Source: Bradyrhizobium sp. 200 (GTDB lineage: Bacteria; Pseudomonadota; Alphaproteobacteria; Rhizobiales; Xanthobacteraceae). Taken from it: a stretch of DNA of 64,000 nt. The stretch covers positions 7,236,001 through 7,300,000 of the forward strand of contig NZ_CP064689.1 of NCBI RefSeq assembly GCF_023100945.1, written 5' to 3'. A model generated the notes under the pieces. The model did no database searches and was not told where the DNA came from. It saw only the letters and a list, made by a program, of their open reading frames with translations. Every line of letters begins with the position of its first letter. Position 1 is the stretch's first letter. The translations under genes were made by a program, and so were the position numbers. Positions 49,914 through 59,936 of the stretch are shown one piece after another.

Positions 49914-49968
49914 TAAATCCCCCTACAAAGCTGTCAGTCAGTCTCGGCCGCAATGCCATCAGACGCGA

Positions 49969-51291
49969 TCAGCTGCGAGGGAGCGCGCGAAAGACCTGCC
50001 CGCGAATTGAGCCAGGCGTTTCCGATGCCGGGTTAAGGCTTGGTCCAGTTGTTGCGTCTTCGATCGAGGCCTTCGATTCATCGACGTCTGATGATTTCGC
50101 TACTTTGCGCGAGAGCCAGTCGCTGTTGCTCAAGGTACAGAGCGCGTAGGCTTTCATCGGGAGCAGGAGGAAGATGTTGATCGGGGTGTGCAGCGAGAAG
50201 CCGAGAAATCGAAACTCGCCCGCACGAAGGGCCGCTACGCTGCATCGAATCATGGTCATCGCGACGATGGTCAGACCGGTCCACCAGGGCACGGTGCCGG
50301 TGAGCGCGAGCTGAGCGAGCGCGGCAATCGATGAGATGGCGAGCAGCAGCGGCCCGAGGTTCTGTCCGAGCACGTCGAGCGTAAGGTACCGGTCCAGGCC
50401 GGGCAACAGGTGCAAACCCAGCAGCGTGTCGCGGTAAGTGCTCCGCGCCCAGCGGAGCTGTTGCCGCAGATACGGCAAGAGCCTGTCCGGGACCACCGTG
50501 GCGGCGATGGCGTCCGGAACGTACTCGGTTCGAAACCCTGCCTTGAGCATGAGGATCGTCAGATGACGGTCCTCACCGAAGTCGCTCGGCTTTCCCCGGA
50601 AGAACTGCGTCTCGTACTGGTCCAGCAGCAACAGCAGCGCGGAACGGCGGTACATGGCACACGGCCCGCAGCAGCACATGACGGCACCAAAGCGCGTCTG
50701 CGCCGCGCGCTCTTCGTTGCAAGCCAGCCAGTACTCCATGTCGATCAATCGGGTCAGCCAGCTGTCGTTCCGGTTGCTGGCCGTCAATTGCCCCATGGCC
50801 GCGCCGACGGCTGGATCCTGCATCTTGCGTACGAGCTTGCTGACCACGTCGCTGGCGATTTCCGTGTCGGAATCGACGTTGAGCACGAGATCGCCGAACG
50901 ACCGGCGTATCGCTGCGATCTGCGCCTTGCGCTTTCCAACGTTGCTTGGCAGCAGAATGACGTTGAACCTCGGGTCATATGCGTAGCTCCCATGGACCGG
51001 AGCCACTGCACCGACATTTGCAGAGCCGTCATCGACCACATAGACCTGCAATCGCCCTGGGTAGTCCTGGCTTGCGAGAGACTTCAGGCAGGCCGCCAGC
51101 GTGCGCGGGTCCTCGTTGAAGCAGGGCACGATGACATCCACGCTGGGCAGAGCACCGTTGTCGATCGGGTCGTACGGCGGCAGTGAGGCGTCAGTTTGCA
51201 GCGCATAAAGCGCCTGCGCACTCTTATGGACGCTGGAGAGCAACGCGTAGGAGGCAACAGCAACGGTGCTGATGGTGGCAAGCAGGCTCAT
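49969..51291 (-). CDS. nodC: NodC chitooligosaccharide synthase
   Basis: 440 residues, family GT2 processive glycosyltransferase in the inner membrane. N-terminal hydrophobic segment, then VDVIVPCFNEDP, LVLNVDSDTEIA (DxD), MCCCGPCAMYRRS, FGEDRHLT and YLRQQLRWARSTYRD (QxxRW), with three C-terminal membrane segments. It polymerises UDP-GlcNAc into the 3-5 unit backbone. Somewhat shorter at the C-terminus than the roughly 480 residues I recall for Bradyrhizobium NodC; all catalytic motifs precede the difference, so function need not suffer. Confidence 0.95.
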   Translation of the reverse strand: MSLLATISTVAVASYALLSSVHKSAQALYALQTDASLPPYDPIDNGALPSVDVIVPCFNEDPRTLAACLKSLASQDYPGRLQVYVVDDGSANVGAVAPVHGSYAYDPRFNVILLPSNVGKRKAQIAAIRRSFGDLVLNVDSDTEIASDVVSKLVRKMQDPAVGAAMGQLTASNRNDSWLTRLIDMEYWLACNEERAAQTRFGAVMCCCGPCAMYRRSALLLLLDQYETQFFRGKPSDFGEDRHLTILMLKAGFRTEYVPDAIAATVVPDRLLPYLRQQLRWARSTYRDTLLGLHLLPGLDRYLTLDVLGQNLGPLLLAISSIAALAQLALTGTVPWWTGLTIVAMTMIRCSVAALRAGEFRFLGFSLHTPINIFLLLPMKAYALCTLSNSDWLSRKVAKSSDVDESKASIEDATTGPSLNPASETPGSIRGQVFRALPRS

Positions 51292-51305
51292 GGGGATTGA
51301 TCTAT

Positions 51306-51965
51306 TCAGTGAGTTTGAGGAAGCGACCGGATTGCAAATCCACGGTCACGCAGTGCTGGAATGAGCTGGGCGAGCGCCGTCACAGTCTGGTCGCGCCGAC
51401 CAGAGTGAGGGCGGCGTTCCAACTCGTCGGGAGGGCACCCGTCGTGCAGGAGCACGATTGCCCCCGGCCGGACCGAGGCCATCACCGCGGCAACAATCGC
51501 CTCGGCGCCAGGACGAGACCAGTCTTGCGGGTCGACTGACCAGTGCAGGGCTGCCAGTTCGGCCTTCGCCGACGCGGCAAGGGCCTCCTTGGTCCAAGTC
51601 CCATACGGCGCACGCATGTGCCGCACAGAGGCTCGGGGGCAGGCCATTCCGATGACCTTGTTCGTCGTGAGGATCTCGTATTCCACCTCATCCGGCATGC
51701 ATTTGGATAAATCCGGGTGCGTCATTGTGTGGTTTGCGATTTCGTGCCCTTCTGCAATGATGCGCTGGATCAGCTCCGGCTGACCCGCTGCATATGCACC
51801 GATCACGCAGAAGGTCGCGGGGGCGCGATGCTGCGCCAGCACATCCAGGATAGCCGGCGTGCAATGCGGGTTGGGACCATCATCAAATGTCAGATAGACG
51901 CAGTGCTCTCCGCCGGCGTCGGCGTAGTCGCTCCGCGCTTCAGTCTCGTCGTCTGCGGACGTCAC
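51306..51965 (-). CDS. nodB: NodB chitooligosaccharide deacetylase
   Basis: 219 residues, family CE4 polysaccharide deacetylase: [14 protein letters not shown] (catalytic and metal Asp), [13 protein letters not shown] (metal histidines), RAPYGTW and IVLLHDG. It removes the N-acetyl group from the non-reducing end so that NodA can add the acyl chain. It overlaps nodA by four bases (ATGA). Confidence 0.95.
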   Translation of the reverse strand: MTSADDETEARSDYADAGGEHCVYLTFDDGPNPHCTPAILDVLAQHRAPATFCVIGAYAAGQPELIQRIIAEGHEIANHTMTHPDLSKCMPDEVEYEILTTNKVIGMACPRASVRHMRAPYGTWTKEALAASAKAELAALHWSVDPQDWSRPGAEAIVAAVMASVRPGAIVLLHDGCPPDELERRPHSGRRDQTVTALAQLIPALRDRGFAIRSLPQTH

Positions 51966-52594
51966 AGTTCTGGCCCGTTCCGTTCAATCATCTCACCGGC
52001 CGGCCATTCGCTCATTGGCCTCGCAATCGGCAGAACAAGGACGACCACGTCCTCCACGCGCGTCGGAGGCACAGTGAGATAGATATCCGGACGAGTGGAC
52101 CGGACACGGAGCCCTGGCAGAACAGTCGCCAATCCCTGTCGCCCGAGCAGCCTGGTAATATGTTTCTGAAGGGCAGATCGGACCGTGCCAAAGCCGAACG
52201 GCACCCCAAGATCTTGCAATACGGGATACATCACGCGGATGGAGTGACTGATGCCGAGCCCCTCGAGATCTGGGCGTACCCCGTACAATCCGAGTTCAGC
52301 CACAAGCAGATCGACCTCACCAACTTTTATGAAGCGGCGCAGTGCGCCGATGTGAATCGCGACGCCACGATCATCGTAGCCGATTGCCCGAATCTCAGGC
52401 CTTGCGCCGGCCCAGCTTCGATGACCTTCAAAGGGCTTTGCATTGAATGCCCCGGTTGGACCATAGGTCTTCCGGAAGAAGTCGGACAAGTCAATATGGT
52501 CAGCAAGTTGAAGCTCATTTTCCCAGCAGAGCCTCCAACGAACTGGAGGGCGCGCCGAAACACCTCGTGTGGATCCGGGCGCGATCATTTTCAT
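51962..52594 (-). CDS. nodA: NodA N-acyltransferase
   Basis: 210 residues, the standard Bradyrhizobium length. [22 protein letters not shown] at the N-terminus (quoted as [17 protein letters not shown]), [14 protein letters not shown] and [15 protein letters not shown] are family hallmarks. It transfers a fatty acyl chain from ACP to the amine exposed by NodB. The start overlaps the stop of the preceding receiver-like gene. Confidence 0.95.
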   Translation of the reverse strand: MKMIAPGSTRGVSARPPVRWRLCWENELQLADHIDLSDFFRKTYGPTGAFNAKPFEGHRSWAGARPEIRAIGYDDRGVAIHIGALRRFIKVGEVDLLVAELGLYGVRPDLEGLGISHSIRVMYPVLQDLGVPFGFGTVRSALQKHITRLLGRQGLATVLPGLRVRSTRPDIYLTVPPTRVEDVVVLVLPIARPMSEWPAGEMIERNGPEL

Positions 52595-53007
52595 AGAGAG
52601 TAATTCCTATTCATTATCTGGCTCCTGACGCAGGCCAGCAGTTCGCTACGCTCGAAAGGCTTGCTCAAGAACTGGAGTCCAGCTTGCAGGACTCGCCTCA
52701 TATCGTCTTCGGAGTTGTCTGTGAGAAGAACGGTGGGAATCGCGCCTCCGGATGCAACCAGATGATGGAAAAGCTCAAAGCCACTCATCCCGCTCGACTG
52801 CGTGTCCGCGATCAAGCACGACGTGATCAAACGGCGGCCCGATTTTAAGAACTCGTCTGCGCTCTCGAAGGGTTCGGGTACGTAACCGGCGGAAAACACC
52901 ATATCCGTCAGAGCTTCACGCATTGACCGATCTGCATTCACAATGGATACGACGTCGATCGTGTGCGCAACTCGCATCAGATTCGCCCAGGACGCCTTCG
53001 CTCGCAT
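52591..53007 (-). CDS. NodY/NodK-position protein with degenerate receiver domain
   Basis: 138 residues from the ATG at 53007 ([15 protein letters not shown]), or 128 from the ATG at 52977. First gene after the nod box; nodY (B. japonicum) or nodK (B. elkanii) occupies this place. It is a receiver-domain protein: [44 protein letters not shown] and [15 protein letters not shown]. One of the usual acidic pair is replaced (NAD), and the MP after the phosphoacceptor is SS, so phosphorylation is doubtful. It is close in sequence to the single-domain regulator at 14832. No output domain. The stop overlaps the nodA start, so it is translationally coupled. The symbol is left blank because I cannot decide between nodY and nodK. 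Confidence 0.75.
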   Translation of the reverse strand: MRAKASWANLMRVAHTIDVVSIVNADRSMREALTDMVFSAGYVPEPFESADEFLKSGRRLITSCLIADTQSSGMSGFELFHHLVASGGAIPTVLLTDNSEDDMRRVLQAGLQFLSKPFERSELLACVRSQIMNRNYSL

Positions 53008-53390
53008 GTTCCGCACGATTTCCCCGCAGCAAGGACGCAATCGGATGCCACCAAAACACATTTGGCACCCGCAACCGGAGGGGTCCAACTGGACGGAGAT
53101 CTACGGCCAGGTTGAGCGTTCGCTCAATTCTACGGCGGTATACGGCCGATATAGAATGGGTTGGCGAAGCCATACGAAGGTTTGCTCGTCCTATACGCCC
53201 ACCCACATTTGCGGATTCCCACCGTGCTAGGTCGCCGAGATATGACCTGCGCAACACGCGCGAAACTGCGACCGCACGGTCCAGATGTCTTGATCGATCC
53301 CTGGCGCTGGGCTGAGACGCGCAACGATTTGTAACCATTCTGATAGATCTGACATCTCGCTAAACTATCCTTTGCTATCCTCATTCGGTA

Positions 53391-53438
53391 CAAATGGTAA
53401 AATCGATTGTATCGATAGAACACATTCATAACATGGAT
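53391..53438 (-). promoter_or_regulatory. nod box of the nodABC operon
   Basis: On the minus strand it begins ATCCATGTTATGAATG, continues TGTTCTATCGATACAATC and ends GATTTTACCATTTG, matching the 47-bp consensus across its length, including the 3' AATCGATTTTACCA block. It lies between divergent nodD1 (11 bases to its right) and the nodY-like gene (about 385 bases to its left). It is the NodD binding site for the whole operon and overlaps the nodD1 upstream region, as usual. Confidence 0.95.
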
Positions 53439-53449
53439 CACTCAGGATT

Positions 53450-54393
53450 ATGCGTTTCAAGGGCCTCGATCTGAATCTCCTCGTCGCGTTCGACGCCCTG
53501 GTGACGCAAGGCAATCTCACTGCGGCGGCAAGAAGCATCAACCTCAGTCAACCTGCCATGAGTGCTGCCGTCGCGCGGCTTCGCACTTACTTTCGCGATG
53601 AGCTATTCACGATGAGGGCCGGAAGCTTGTCCCAACGCCGCGGGCTGAAGCGCTCGCAGTCCCGATTCGCGAGGCTCTCGCTCACATTCAGCTCTCCATC
53701 ATTTCTCCGGACGGCTTCAATCCGTCTCAATCGAATCGGCGATTCAGGATCATCCTGTCCGACCTCATGACTGTCGTGTTTCTTCGACGAATCGTGGACC
53801 GCGTCGCGCGGGAAGCTCCAACAATCAATTTCGAGTTGCTGCCGCCCGTAGAGGAACCCGATGAACTTCTCCGGCGCGGCGAAGTCGATTTTCTCATGTA
53901 TCCGGAGATGTTCATGTCGAGTGCGCATCCCAAGGCGGCACTGTTCGAGGACACTTTCGTTTGCGTGGGCTGCCCCATGAACAAGCAGCTGGCGCCGCGA
54001 CTTACGTTCGAGAAGTACATGTCCATCGGGCACGTGGAAGCCCAGTTCGGGCGCTCCCTGAGGCCCTCCTTCCACGAATGGCTCTTGCTCGAGCATGGTT
54101 TCAAGATACGCACCGAGGTCGCTGTGCAGGGTTTTGGTATGATTCCGCCTATGTTATTGGGCACCAACCGTATAGCGAGCATGCCCTCAAGACTGGTCAG
54201 CCATTTCGCAAACACGATGCCCCTGCGGGTCATCGAACCTCCGCTGCGACTTCTCACATTCACCGAGGCCGTCCAATGGCCGGCCATTCATAATACTGAT
54301 CCTGCAAGCATTTGGATGCGCAACATATTCTTGCAAGAGGCATCCATGATGGTCTCTCCGTCCGAGACCAACCAATGTCACGGCCCGTTCTAG
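53450..54393 (+). pseudogene. nodD1: nodD1, LysR-type nod activator, one frameshift
   Basis: NodD binds nod boxes and activates with flavonoids. The N-terminal [20 protein letters not shown] and [20 protein letters not shown] is perfect. At 53616-53618 a run of three G should be four (expected Arg-Gly-Arg-Lys after FTM); the frame shifts and a stop follows about 50 codons later. The ligand domain continues unbroken in the next frame from [20 protein letters not shown] through [41 protein letters not shown] to [15 protein letters not shown] and the stop at 54393. As sequenced the product has only the DNA-binding part. A homopolymer sequencing error is a serious alternative. Confidence 0.9.
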
Positions 54394-55058
54394 GATTGTT
54401 CGGCCGTTTGCGACCTACTCTCCGATAACCAGATCTACGCCAGGCTCGAAGCTCCGGTCCTCGCTGGTGTTCGGATTGGCGCGCTTGAGCGTAGTTTGAT
54501 CGGGTCGGCGGCGCTATTGATCTCGCGCTGGCGTGACGATCTTGCGCGTCATACAGCTCGTTCGGCGGCGCTCCGCAACGACTTTCCGCTGATCCGACGG
54601 GCTGCATCGCACTTTTCTACATGAGCTGAGCTCAGAGCTCGCGAAATGATCGGCCAGTCAGTTGAACGATATCCGGCCTCGGCACTAAAATCCCTTGAAT
54701 CGTACACCGCGTCAGGTTGTAGACCAAGACCTGCGATCGAGGCTGCAAACGTGGTCACTGGTAGCGCAGCCGCACCGCTCTTCGCCTGCCGGTGGGCATT
54801 CTCCTTGCCGTCTACTGTCCCGGCGATCGCAGTAATGCCGAAGCACGCCAGTAGCTAGACGTCTCTTGGCGGGCCGCCCCCACAGGGTCGATGCCGGCTC
54901 GTTCGCGTCGAACCAACTTGTTCTGCCGAACGCCAACGCTGTCCACAGTCGCGCCCGGAAAGCCCAACGCGAGCTGACGTAACTCGGGAGAGCGGAATCT
55001 GGAAGTGAGAGGTATTGCGCAAAGCTGGCATGGAGGTTGGGACACCTCATCTCAGCGG
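54394..55058. other. intergenic between nodD copies
   Basis: About 665 bases. No gene supported. Contains the MerR-like repeat at 54695. No second nod box found in front of nodD2. Confidence 0.4.
54695..54725 (+). repeat. 31-bp MerR-promoter-like repeat, copy 5
   Basis: TTGAAT, 19-base spacer CGTACACCGCGTCAGGTTG, then TAGACC. It differs from the copy at 26431 only in the middle of the spacer and at the end. It lies about 335 bases upstream of the decayed nodD2. Confidence 0.6.
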
Positions 55059-55646
55059 CGTTTGTCTTACTCTTATTGTACTTGATCCCGCATGACGGAG
55101 CGCAATGGCAAACTCGCTGGCCGCAGAATCAACCTGGATCCACCCGCCATGAGCTCGCGGCATTGTCCCGCTGCGCGCGTGCTTCGGTGATGAGTATTTA
55201 TGATGAGAGGACGGCAACTGTGCCAATGTCCGCGCGCGGGCTCGCCGCTCCCATTCGCCAAGCCCTGCTCCACCTCCAGCTTTTGATCATTTCGGGCAAC
55301 ATGGTCAATCCAGTCATATCGGATCGTGGGTGCAGGGTCATCCTTTCGGATCTCGCGACGTCGTCTTATTTTCGAAAGTATTGTGGCGCGTGGCGCGCGA
55401 TGCCGCCGCCGTCAGTCCCGAGTTGCAGCCCCTTACCGCTGACCCCGAAGAGCTACTTCGGTGCGGTAACATGATTTGCCTATCTTACCCAAAGCATCTA
55501 TGTCCAGCGCTCGCACACCAAAGCGATACTGTTCGAGGATGAAAGTGAGTGAGCTTCCGGACGAGCAAGCCATTACCCGCAACAGCTGGACTGTGCTGCG
55601 CAACACTGATCCGGCTCACGTCTGGATATGCGAGTTATTGCTGTAG
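55059..55646 (+). pseudogene. nodD2 relic, LysR-type regulator
   Basis: NodD blocks appear in order but in changing frames: LIVLDPA and MTERNGKLAGRRINLDPPAMSS (quoted as RRINLDPPAMSS; compare [12 protein letters not shown]), then RGLAAPIRQALLHLQLLIIS, CRVILSDLATSSYFRK, RVARDAAAVSPELQPLTADP and EELLRCGNMICLSYPKHL, and finally RNTDPAHVWICELLL with the stop at 55646. Several indels and a large internal deletion between the last two blocks (about 100 residues) leave under two thirds of the gene. Compared with nodD1 the decay is far older. Confidence 0.8.
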
Positions 55647-56449
55647 GAGCTATGGCACGTCGTTGTTTTCCCGGGGGGCGGCCGCGCGGCGCCGGGGCCT
55701 GTTGACCCGTTTTGAGCGCCTCCACGTCCAACGGATACCGGAGCGATCCTTCGAGGCTCGGTCCTCAATCGCGAGTAACGTTTCGCCAGCCGCGCGAGGT
55801 GCGCTTGCGTTGAGATACATGCCGGGAATGGTTTTGCGGCCCGCCTTCTCTCATTCTACCGACGCTTTGCGTCGAAGACTTGCGCCGTTGAAGAGCAGCC
55901 ATCATCTTGTGGCATTCCAAAACCCGATGTTGCCATGCGCGAACAACCCTTCGCGCCCACAAAGCCATCTGAACAGGACTAGCAGCGTGTCAAAAACGCT
56001 GTTAGGCGCCGAGCGGGCGGCCGCGCCACAATGTGGTGATAGGACTAATCTGCGATGATTGGCCAATCAACGCCCGGCTCGACGATAGGCATTTCAGCAA
56101 GGATTGCGACTCAAAGAGGCCCATCTGATCAGATCAGTACTGTGTCTGGGCCGCCGTTCGTGAAGCTGTGTCTCAAGATTAAGCGGGGCTGCATGTACCT
56201 GCTTTCGCTTCGCGTGGCGATCAGACAGCAGATGGCCACTGCTGCGGCAGCATCCAGCAGAATTGCACAGTTTCGGATAGGGCAGTGTTGGACAAAAGGG
56301 AAGCAAACGCCGTGTTGCACAACGGCACCACACGAACGCACCTGTCACATTCTTTCGCGCACGTCGCCGCTCCGTCTCCTTTTTGCCCCACCACAGCCAA
56401 ACGGCTTCGTCACATGCGGCGCGGGTGCGACAATCAAAGGAGCTTACTC
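55647..56449. other. intergenic, nothing recognised
   Basis: About 800 bases. Open frames at 55549-56058 and 56055-56582 (plus) have non-coding composition. No IS ends seen. Confidence 0.35.
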
Positions 56450-56653
56450 TTGGATAAGCCGAGCGGAGTCTACGATCCGGAGGATCTCGCGAGCTTGGGA
56501 AACCTTTTTGATCGAGCAATCGCGTCTTTACCGACATGCATGCGAACCAGCGAGAATCGCGTGGCGATCGCCAGACTTGTGATGCAACGCGCAGCGAGGG
56601 ACGAATTGGCGTCGCTGGCGAACTTGATGCTTGCACTTGTCTCGGCCGCCTGA
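56450..56653 (+). CDS. small conserved hypothetical protein
   Basis: 67 residues from a TTG start with AAAGGAG seven bases upstream. GVYDPEDLASLGNLFDRAIA, LPTCMRTSENRVAIARLVMQRAA (quoted in part) is the pattern of a short helical protein common in Bradyrhizobium (YDPE.L..LG..FD.....LP..MRT..NR..IA..I). The function is unknown; it may be part of a small regulator-like family. The frame extends upstream, but only this part looks coding. Confidence 0.6.
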   Translation: MDKPSGVYDPEDLASLGNLFDRAIASLPTCMRTSENRVAIARLVMQRAARDELASLANLMLALVSAA

Positions 56654-57047
56654 TCAACAGCATGCGCTCAGTCCTCCTGGGGGTTCGCAGCAAGAGACCA
56701 TCATCTAGATCATTGAAATAACTTGATTCTCACGTGACGTCAGGTTGTAGGCTTGCAGTGCTCGCGCCGTCGGAGCTGGTCCAGGTTGCGGAGACGGCCC
56801 GGGCGCGGCTGATACTTGCCCTGGCGGCCAGGCATTAGATCTCCCGGGCTTGTTGATGTCTTCGCTGGGGTCATGGTCCTTTCCGAGGTCGCGCAGCGCC
56901 TCATGATGATGTCCGGGTCGGACGCCTCAACGTCTGCAGCGGAGTACAGTCAAGCCGCCACCAGCCGAATGAACGAGGTCGCCACAACACCGTCCCAGCG
57001 GGACATCGCACTCCGGCAGACCGGACCAGGAACTTTACAAAATCGGA
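56654..57047. other. intergenic, holds one MerR-like repeat
   Basis: About 390 bases between the small gene and the IS110 transposase stop. Besides the repeat at 56723 nothing is recognised; the right end of the IS110 element should lie here but cannot be fixed by eye. Confidence 0.35.
56723..56753 (+). repeat. 31-bp MerR-promoter-like repeat, copy 6
   Basis: TTGATT, spacer CTCACGTGACGTCAGGTTG (19 bases), then TAGGCT. The spacer holds the dyads TCACGTGA and TGACGTCA, giving this copy the most symmetrical operator-like core; it recalls the tipA-type promoter bound by the MerR-family TipAL. Confidence 0.6.
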
Positions 57048-58075
57048 TCAGGCTTCCTTCGCCTGGCCCCAGTCGAAGGATGTGCCATCGACCCAGATAC
57101 AGTGAAGAACGATGGCGATTTTGCGCGCGATGGCGACCTTTGCCTTTCGCATGCCAATCCGCTTGGCGAGCTTCATGCCCCAAGCCTTGAGAGAGGACCA
57201 TTTCTTCGTTCGATAAAGCAGGACGGTCGCCGCCTCGTACAGGTAAGTTCGGAGAAGACGGTCGCCCCATCGTGATATCTTGCCATTAATGTCAGTTTCG
57301 CCGGACTGGTTGCGTCGAGGCGTAAGACCCAGATAGGCGCCGACGCTTGATGCCGATCGGAAGCGCGATGGGTCGTCGATCGTATGGCGGAAGGTCAAGG
57401 CGGTCACCACGCCGACACCAGGAACCGTCATTAGGCGGCGCGTCGTCTCATCTGACTTCGCCAATTGGCGGACTTCGTCGTCGAACTTGCTTTGCTGCTT
57501 GCAGATCTGCTCATGGATCGACAGAAGCGGCGCGATCACATCGCGGAGCTGATGATCCTCGCCCAATAGCTCGCGGACCTGATTGCGAAACTGCAGTCCG
57601 ATCGCGCGTGGGAAGAGCAAGCCGTATTCTTTGATTAGACTGCGGACCTGGTTCTCGATATCTCGACGAATGGCCACGAGCCGAGATCTCGCGACGAGTA
57701 TCGCGCGGATCTTCTGACTTTCCTCGCTCTTGACTTTGACTTCTCGATACCAGCCGACCCGCACCAGTTCGGCCAAACCTCGAGCATCATTCTGATCGCT
57801 CTTGTTCATGCGTACGGACAAAGCCGCGTGGGCATGACGCGCGTCGATGCAGACCACCGGAAGATCAACCCTACGTAGTTCATGCCATAGCCAACTCGCC
57901 ATCGCCCCGGTCTCAAATCCGATGCGCTCCGCCTGTGGCGCCCGCTTGCGAAGCAGTGCCGTCAGCCCCCCGGGTCGGACTTGGCCTTTCCCTCGAACAA
58001 GACCTGACCCACTTCGTTGACCACACATACTGACGTTTCTTTTTGCGAGACGTCCAGCCCAACATATTGCTTCAT
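57048..58075 (-). pseudogene. IS110-family transposase, frameshifted
   Basis: The start [20 protein letters not shown] at 58075 follows GGAGGGG. The DEDD-type N-terminal domain has [10 protein letters not shown] and [23 protein letters not shown] and [15 protein letters not shown]; the C-terminal part has [20 protein letters not shown] and [18 protein letters not shown] with the conserved serine. After SDPGG a one-base loss in the G6 run near 57965-57972 moves the rest (from [14 protein letters not shown]) to another frame. IS110 elements lack clear inverted repeats, so the boundaries are not given. Confidence 0.9.
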
Positions 58076-58172
58076 AGTCCCCTCCGATTCGCGAGATTGC
58101 GGGAAGGCTTGAAGATAGCGGACCTTCCGAGCCGCGGGCGCCGACCGCAATTACGTCATCGTCTGCAATATT

Positions 58173-59824
58173 GGCTCTGACTCACTTTTGATGCAGTTTG
58201 GGGGATGTCTGGCGCTTTGATTGGAGGAGAATCAGCGCCATGCAGCAGGCACTCCACCGCTCCAGTTTGGTGCCGCGTGGGTTTGTTGTAGAGAGTGCGT
58301 ACTACGAGGGTGATAAGGCCATTGTTGTGGTTCGGGCGTCCGGAAGCGTCGGTCTGTGTCCGTCGTGCGGAACGGTTTCCCGACGAGTCCATAGCCGCTA
58401 TCGAAGACGAGTGGCCGATCTGCCGCTCTCGGGGCGGATCGTCCAGCTCCTTGTAATCGCTCGCCGCTTCCGCTGCGACGGCGTCATGTGCGGGCGCCAA
58501 TCTTCACTGAACGCTTCGCCGAAGGGGGCCTGGCTCCATCGGCACGACGCACGACGAGGCTGGATTCTATCGTTCATCACCTTGGCTTGGCACTCGGTGG
58601 TCGGCCGGCGGCAGGATTCGCAAAACGGCTGATGCTGCCGGTGAGCAAGGATACGCTGTTGCGCGTGGTCAGGCGCCGTAGCCCTCTGCCAGATGATCCA
58701 CTCAGAGTTATCAGCATTGATGATTGGGCTTGGCGTCGCAATCACCGATACGCCAGCATCATCTGCAATCTGGAACGCCGCCGGGTCGTCACCCTGCTGC
58801 CAGACGGGGAGCCTGCGACCGCCCTAGCCTGGCTAGCTGCTCATCCTACGATCTCGATCGTCGCCCGCGATCGTAGCGGTGGATATGGCGAAGCGGCAGC
58901 AAAGGCGTTGCCGCACGCGATACAGGTCGCAGATCGTTGGCATCTGATGGAGAACGCGAGCCGAGCCTTCCTTGACGCCGTGCGCAAATCGATGCGCCAG
59001 ATACGCACCGTCATCGGTGCGACCACGATCAATCCCAAACTGCTCACAGCCGCCGAGCGCCTCCAGTATGACGGCTATCTGCGCCGCGAGAAGACCAATG
59101 CGGCCATCCTGTCTCTTTCGAAGAATGGCTTACCCATCACGCAGATCGTACGTCAAACTGGCCACAGCAGGAAGCTGGTTCGGCACGTGATCCGTGGCGA
59201 ACGCCACGATGTCTTCCGGACCCGACAAGTTCGTTGGATCTGCATTTGCCATGGCCCGACGATCAGTGGGCGTCCGGCTGTCGAAACGGAGCTGAACTTT
59301 GGCGCCGCCTGAGGGTGAAAGGCTTCCGAGGCTCGCTTCGCGTCATCAGCGAGTGGGCGACCCGCAGACGACGAGCTGAAACGGCCGACACGCAAAACCT
59401 TCAACGGATTCCGTCGGCCAGAACGATCGCTCGTCTCATGACGATCGGTCGGGACTTGCTGACCAAAGCGGAGACCGTGACGATCGCGGCGATCGAAGCT
59501 GGCGTACCGACCTTGGTCGAGGCCCGCGACATCATCGCCGAATTCCACGTGATGATCCGGCGCAAGGTTGAGGAAGGGCTCACCTCATGGATCGAGCGTG
59601 CCCGCATCAGTCTTGTCGCCTCGTTCGCGAGCGGTGTCGTCAGGGATGAAGCGGCCGTTCGGGCAGCAATCACCTCGCCCTAGTCCAACGGACAGACCGA
59701 AGGTCAGACCACGCGCCTCAAGCTTGTCAGACGCCAGATGTATGGACGCGGAAAGATCGATCTACTTCAGTCCAGACTAATCGGAGCAGAATGATCGGAG
59801 CTGCACCAAAACCGCGACAGAGCC
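58173..59824 (+). mobile_element. ISL3-family insertion sequence, inactive
   Basis: Terminal inverted repeats of about 27 bases are visible: left GGCTCTGACTCACTTTTGAT at 58173 and, reverse-complemented, right GGCTCTGTCGCGGTTTTGGT ending at 59824. Length is 1652 bases. No 8-bp target duplication is seen (GCAATATT left, AAATTTGC right), which suggests later rearrangement. It lies between an IS110 gene and the truncated end of fixC. Confidence 0.85.
58240..59794 (+). pseudogene. ISL3-family transposase, two frameshifts and a nonsense codon
   Basis: The zinc-binding N-terminus has GLCPSCGTVSRRVHSRYRR and CDGVMC. Frame breaks near 58494 (resuming APIFTERFAEGGLAPSARRT) and near 59230 (resuming LPWPDDQWASGCRNGAELW). 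Catalytic-domain motifs ISIDDWAWRRNHRYAS, VARDRSGGYGEAA and QVADRWHLMEN are present. At 59681-59683 TAG replaces the Trp codon of the conserved SPWSNGQTEG; the frame continues [20 protein letters not shown] to the stop at 59792. Cannot make an active transposase. Confidence 0.9.
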
Positions 59825-59936
59825 AAATTTGCAAGCCGATTGACACGCGGTCCTCGACGACAAGAGTACAGCAGGCAAAGGCATCGCCGATATCGTTGAA
59901 CCGCTCCTTCGTGCAGCTGGCGAGCATCCTGTCAAC

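Noticed and set aside
58165..59832. 8-bp target duplication of the ISL3 element
   Set aside because: Left flank GCAATATT and right flank AAATTTGC do not match.
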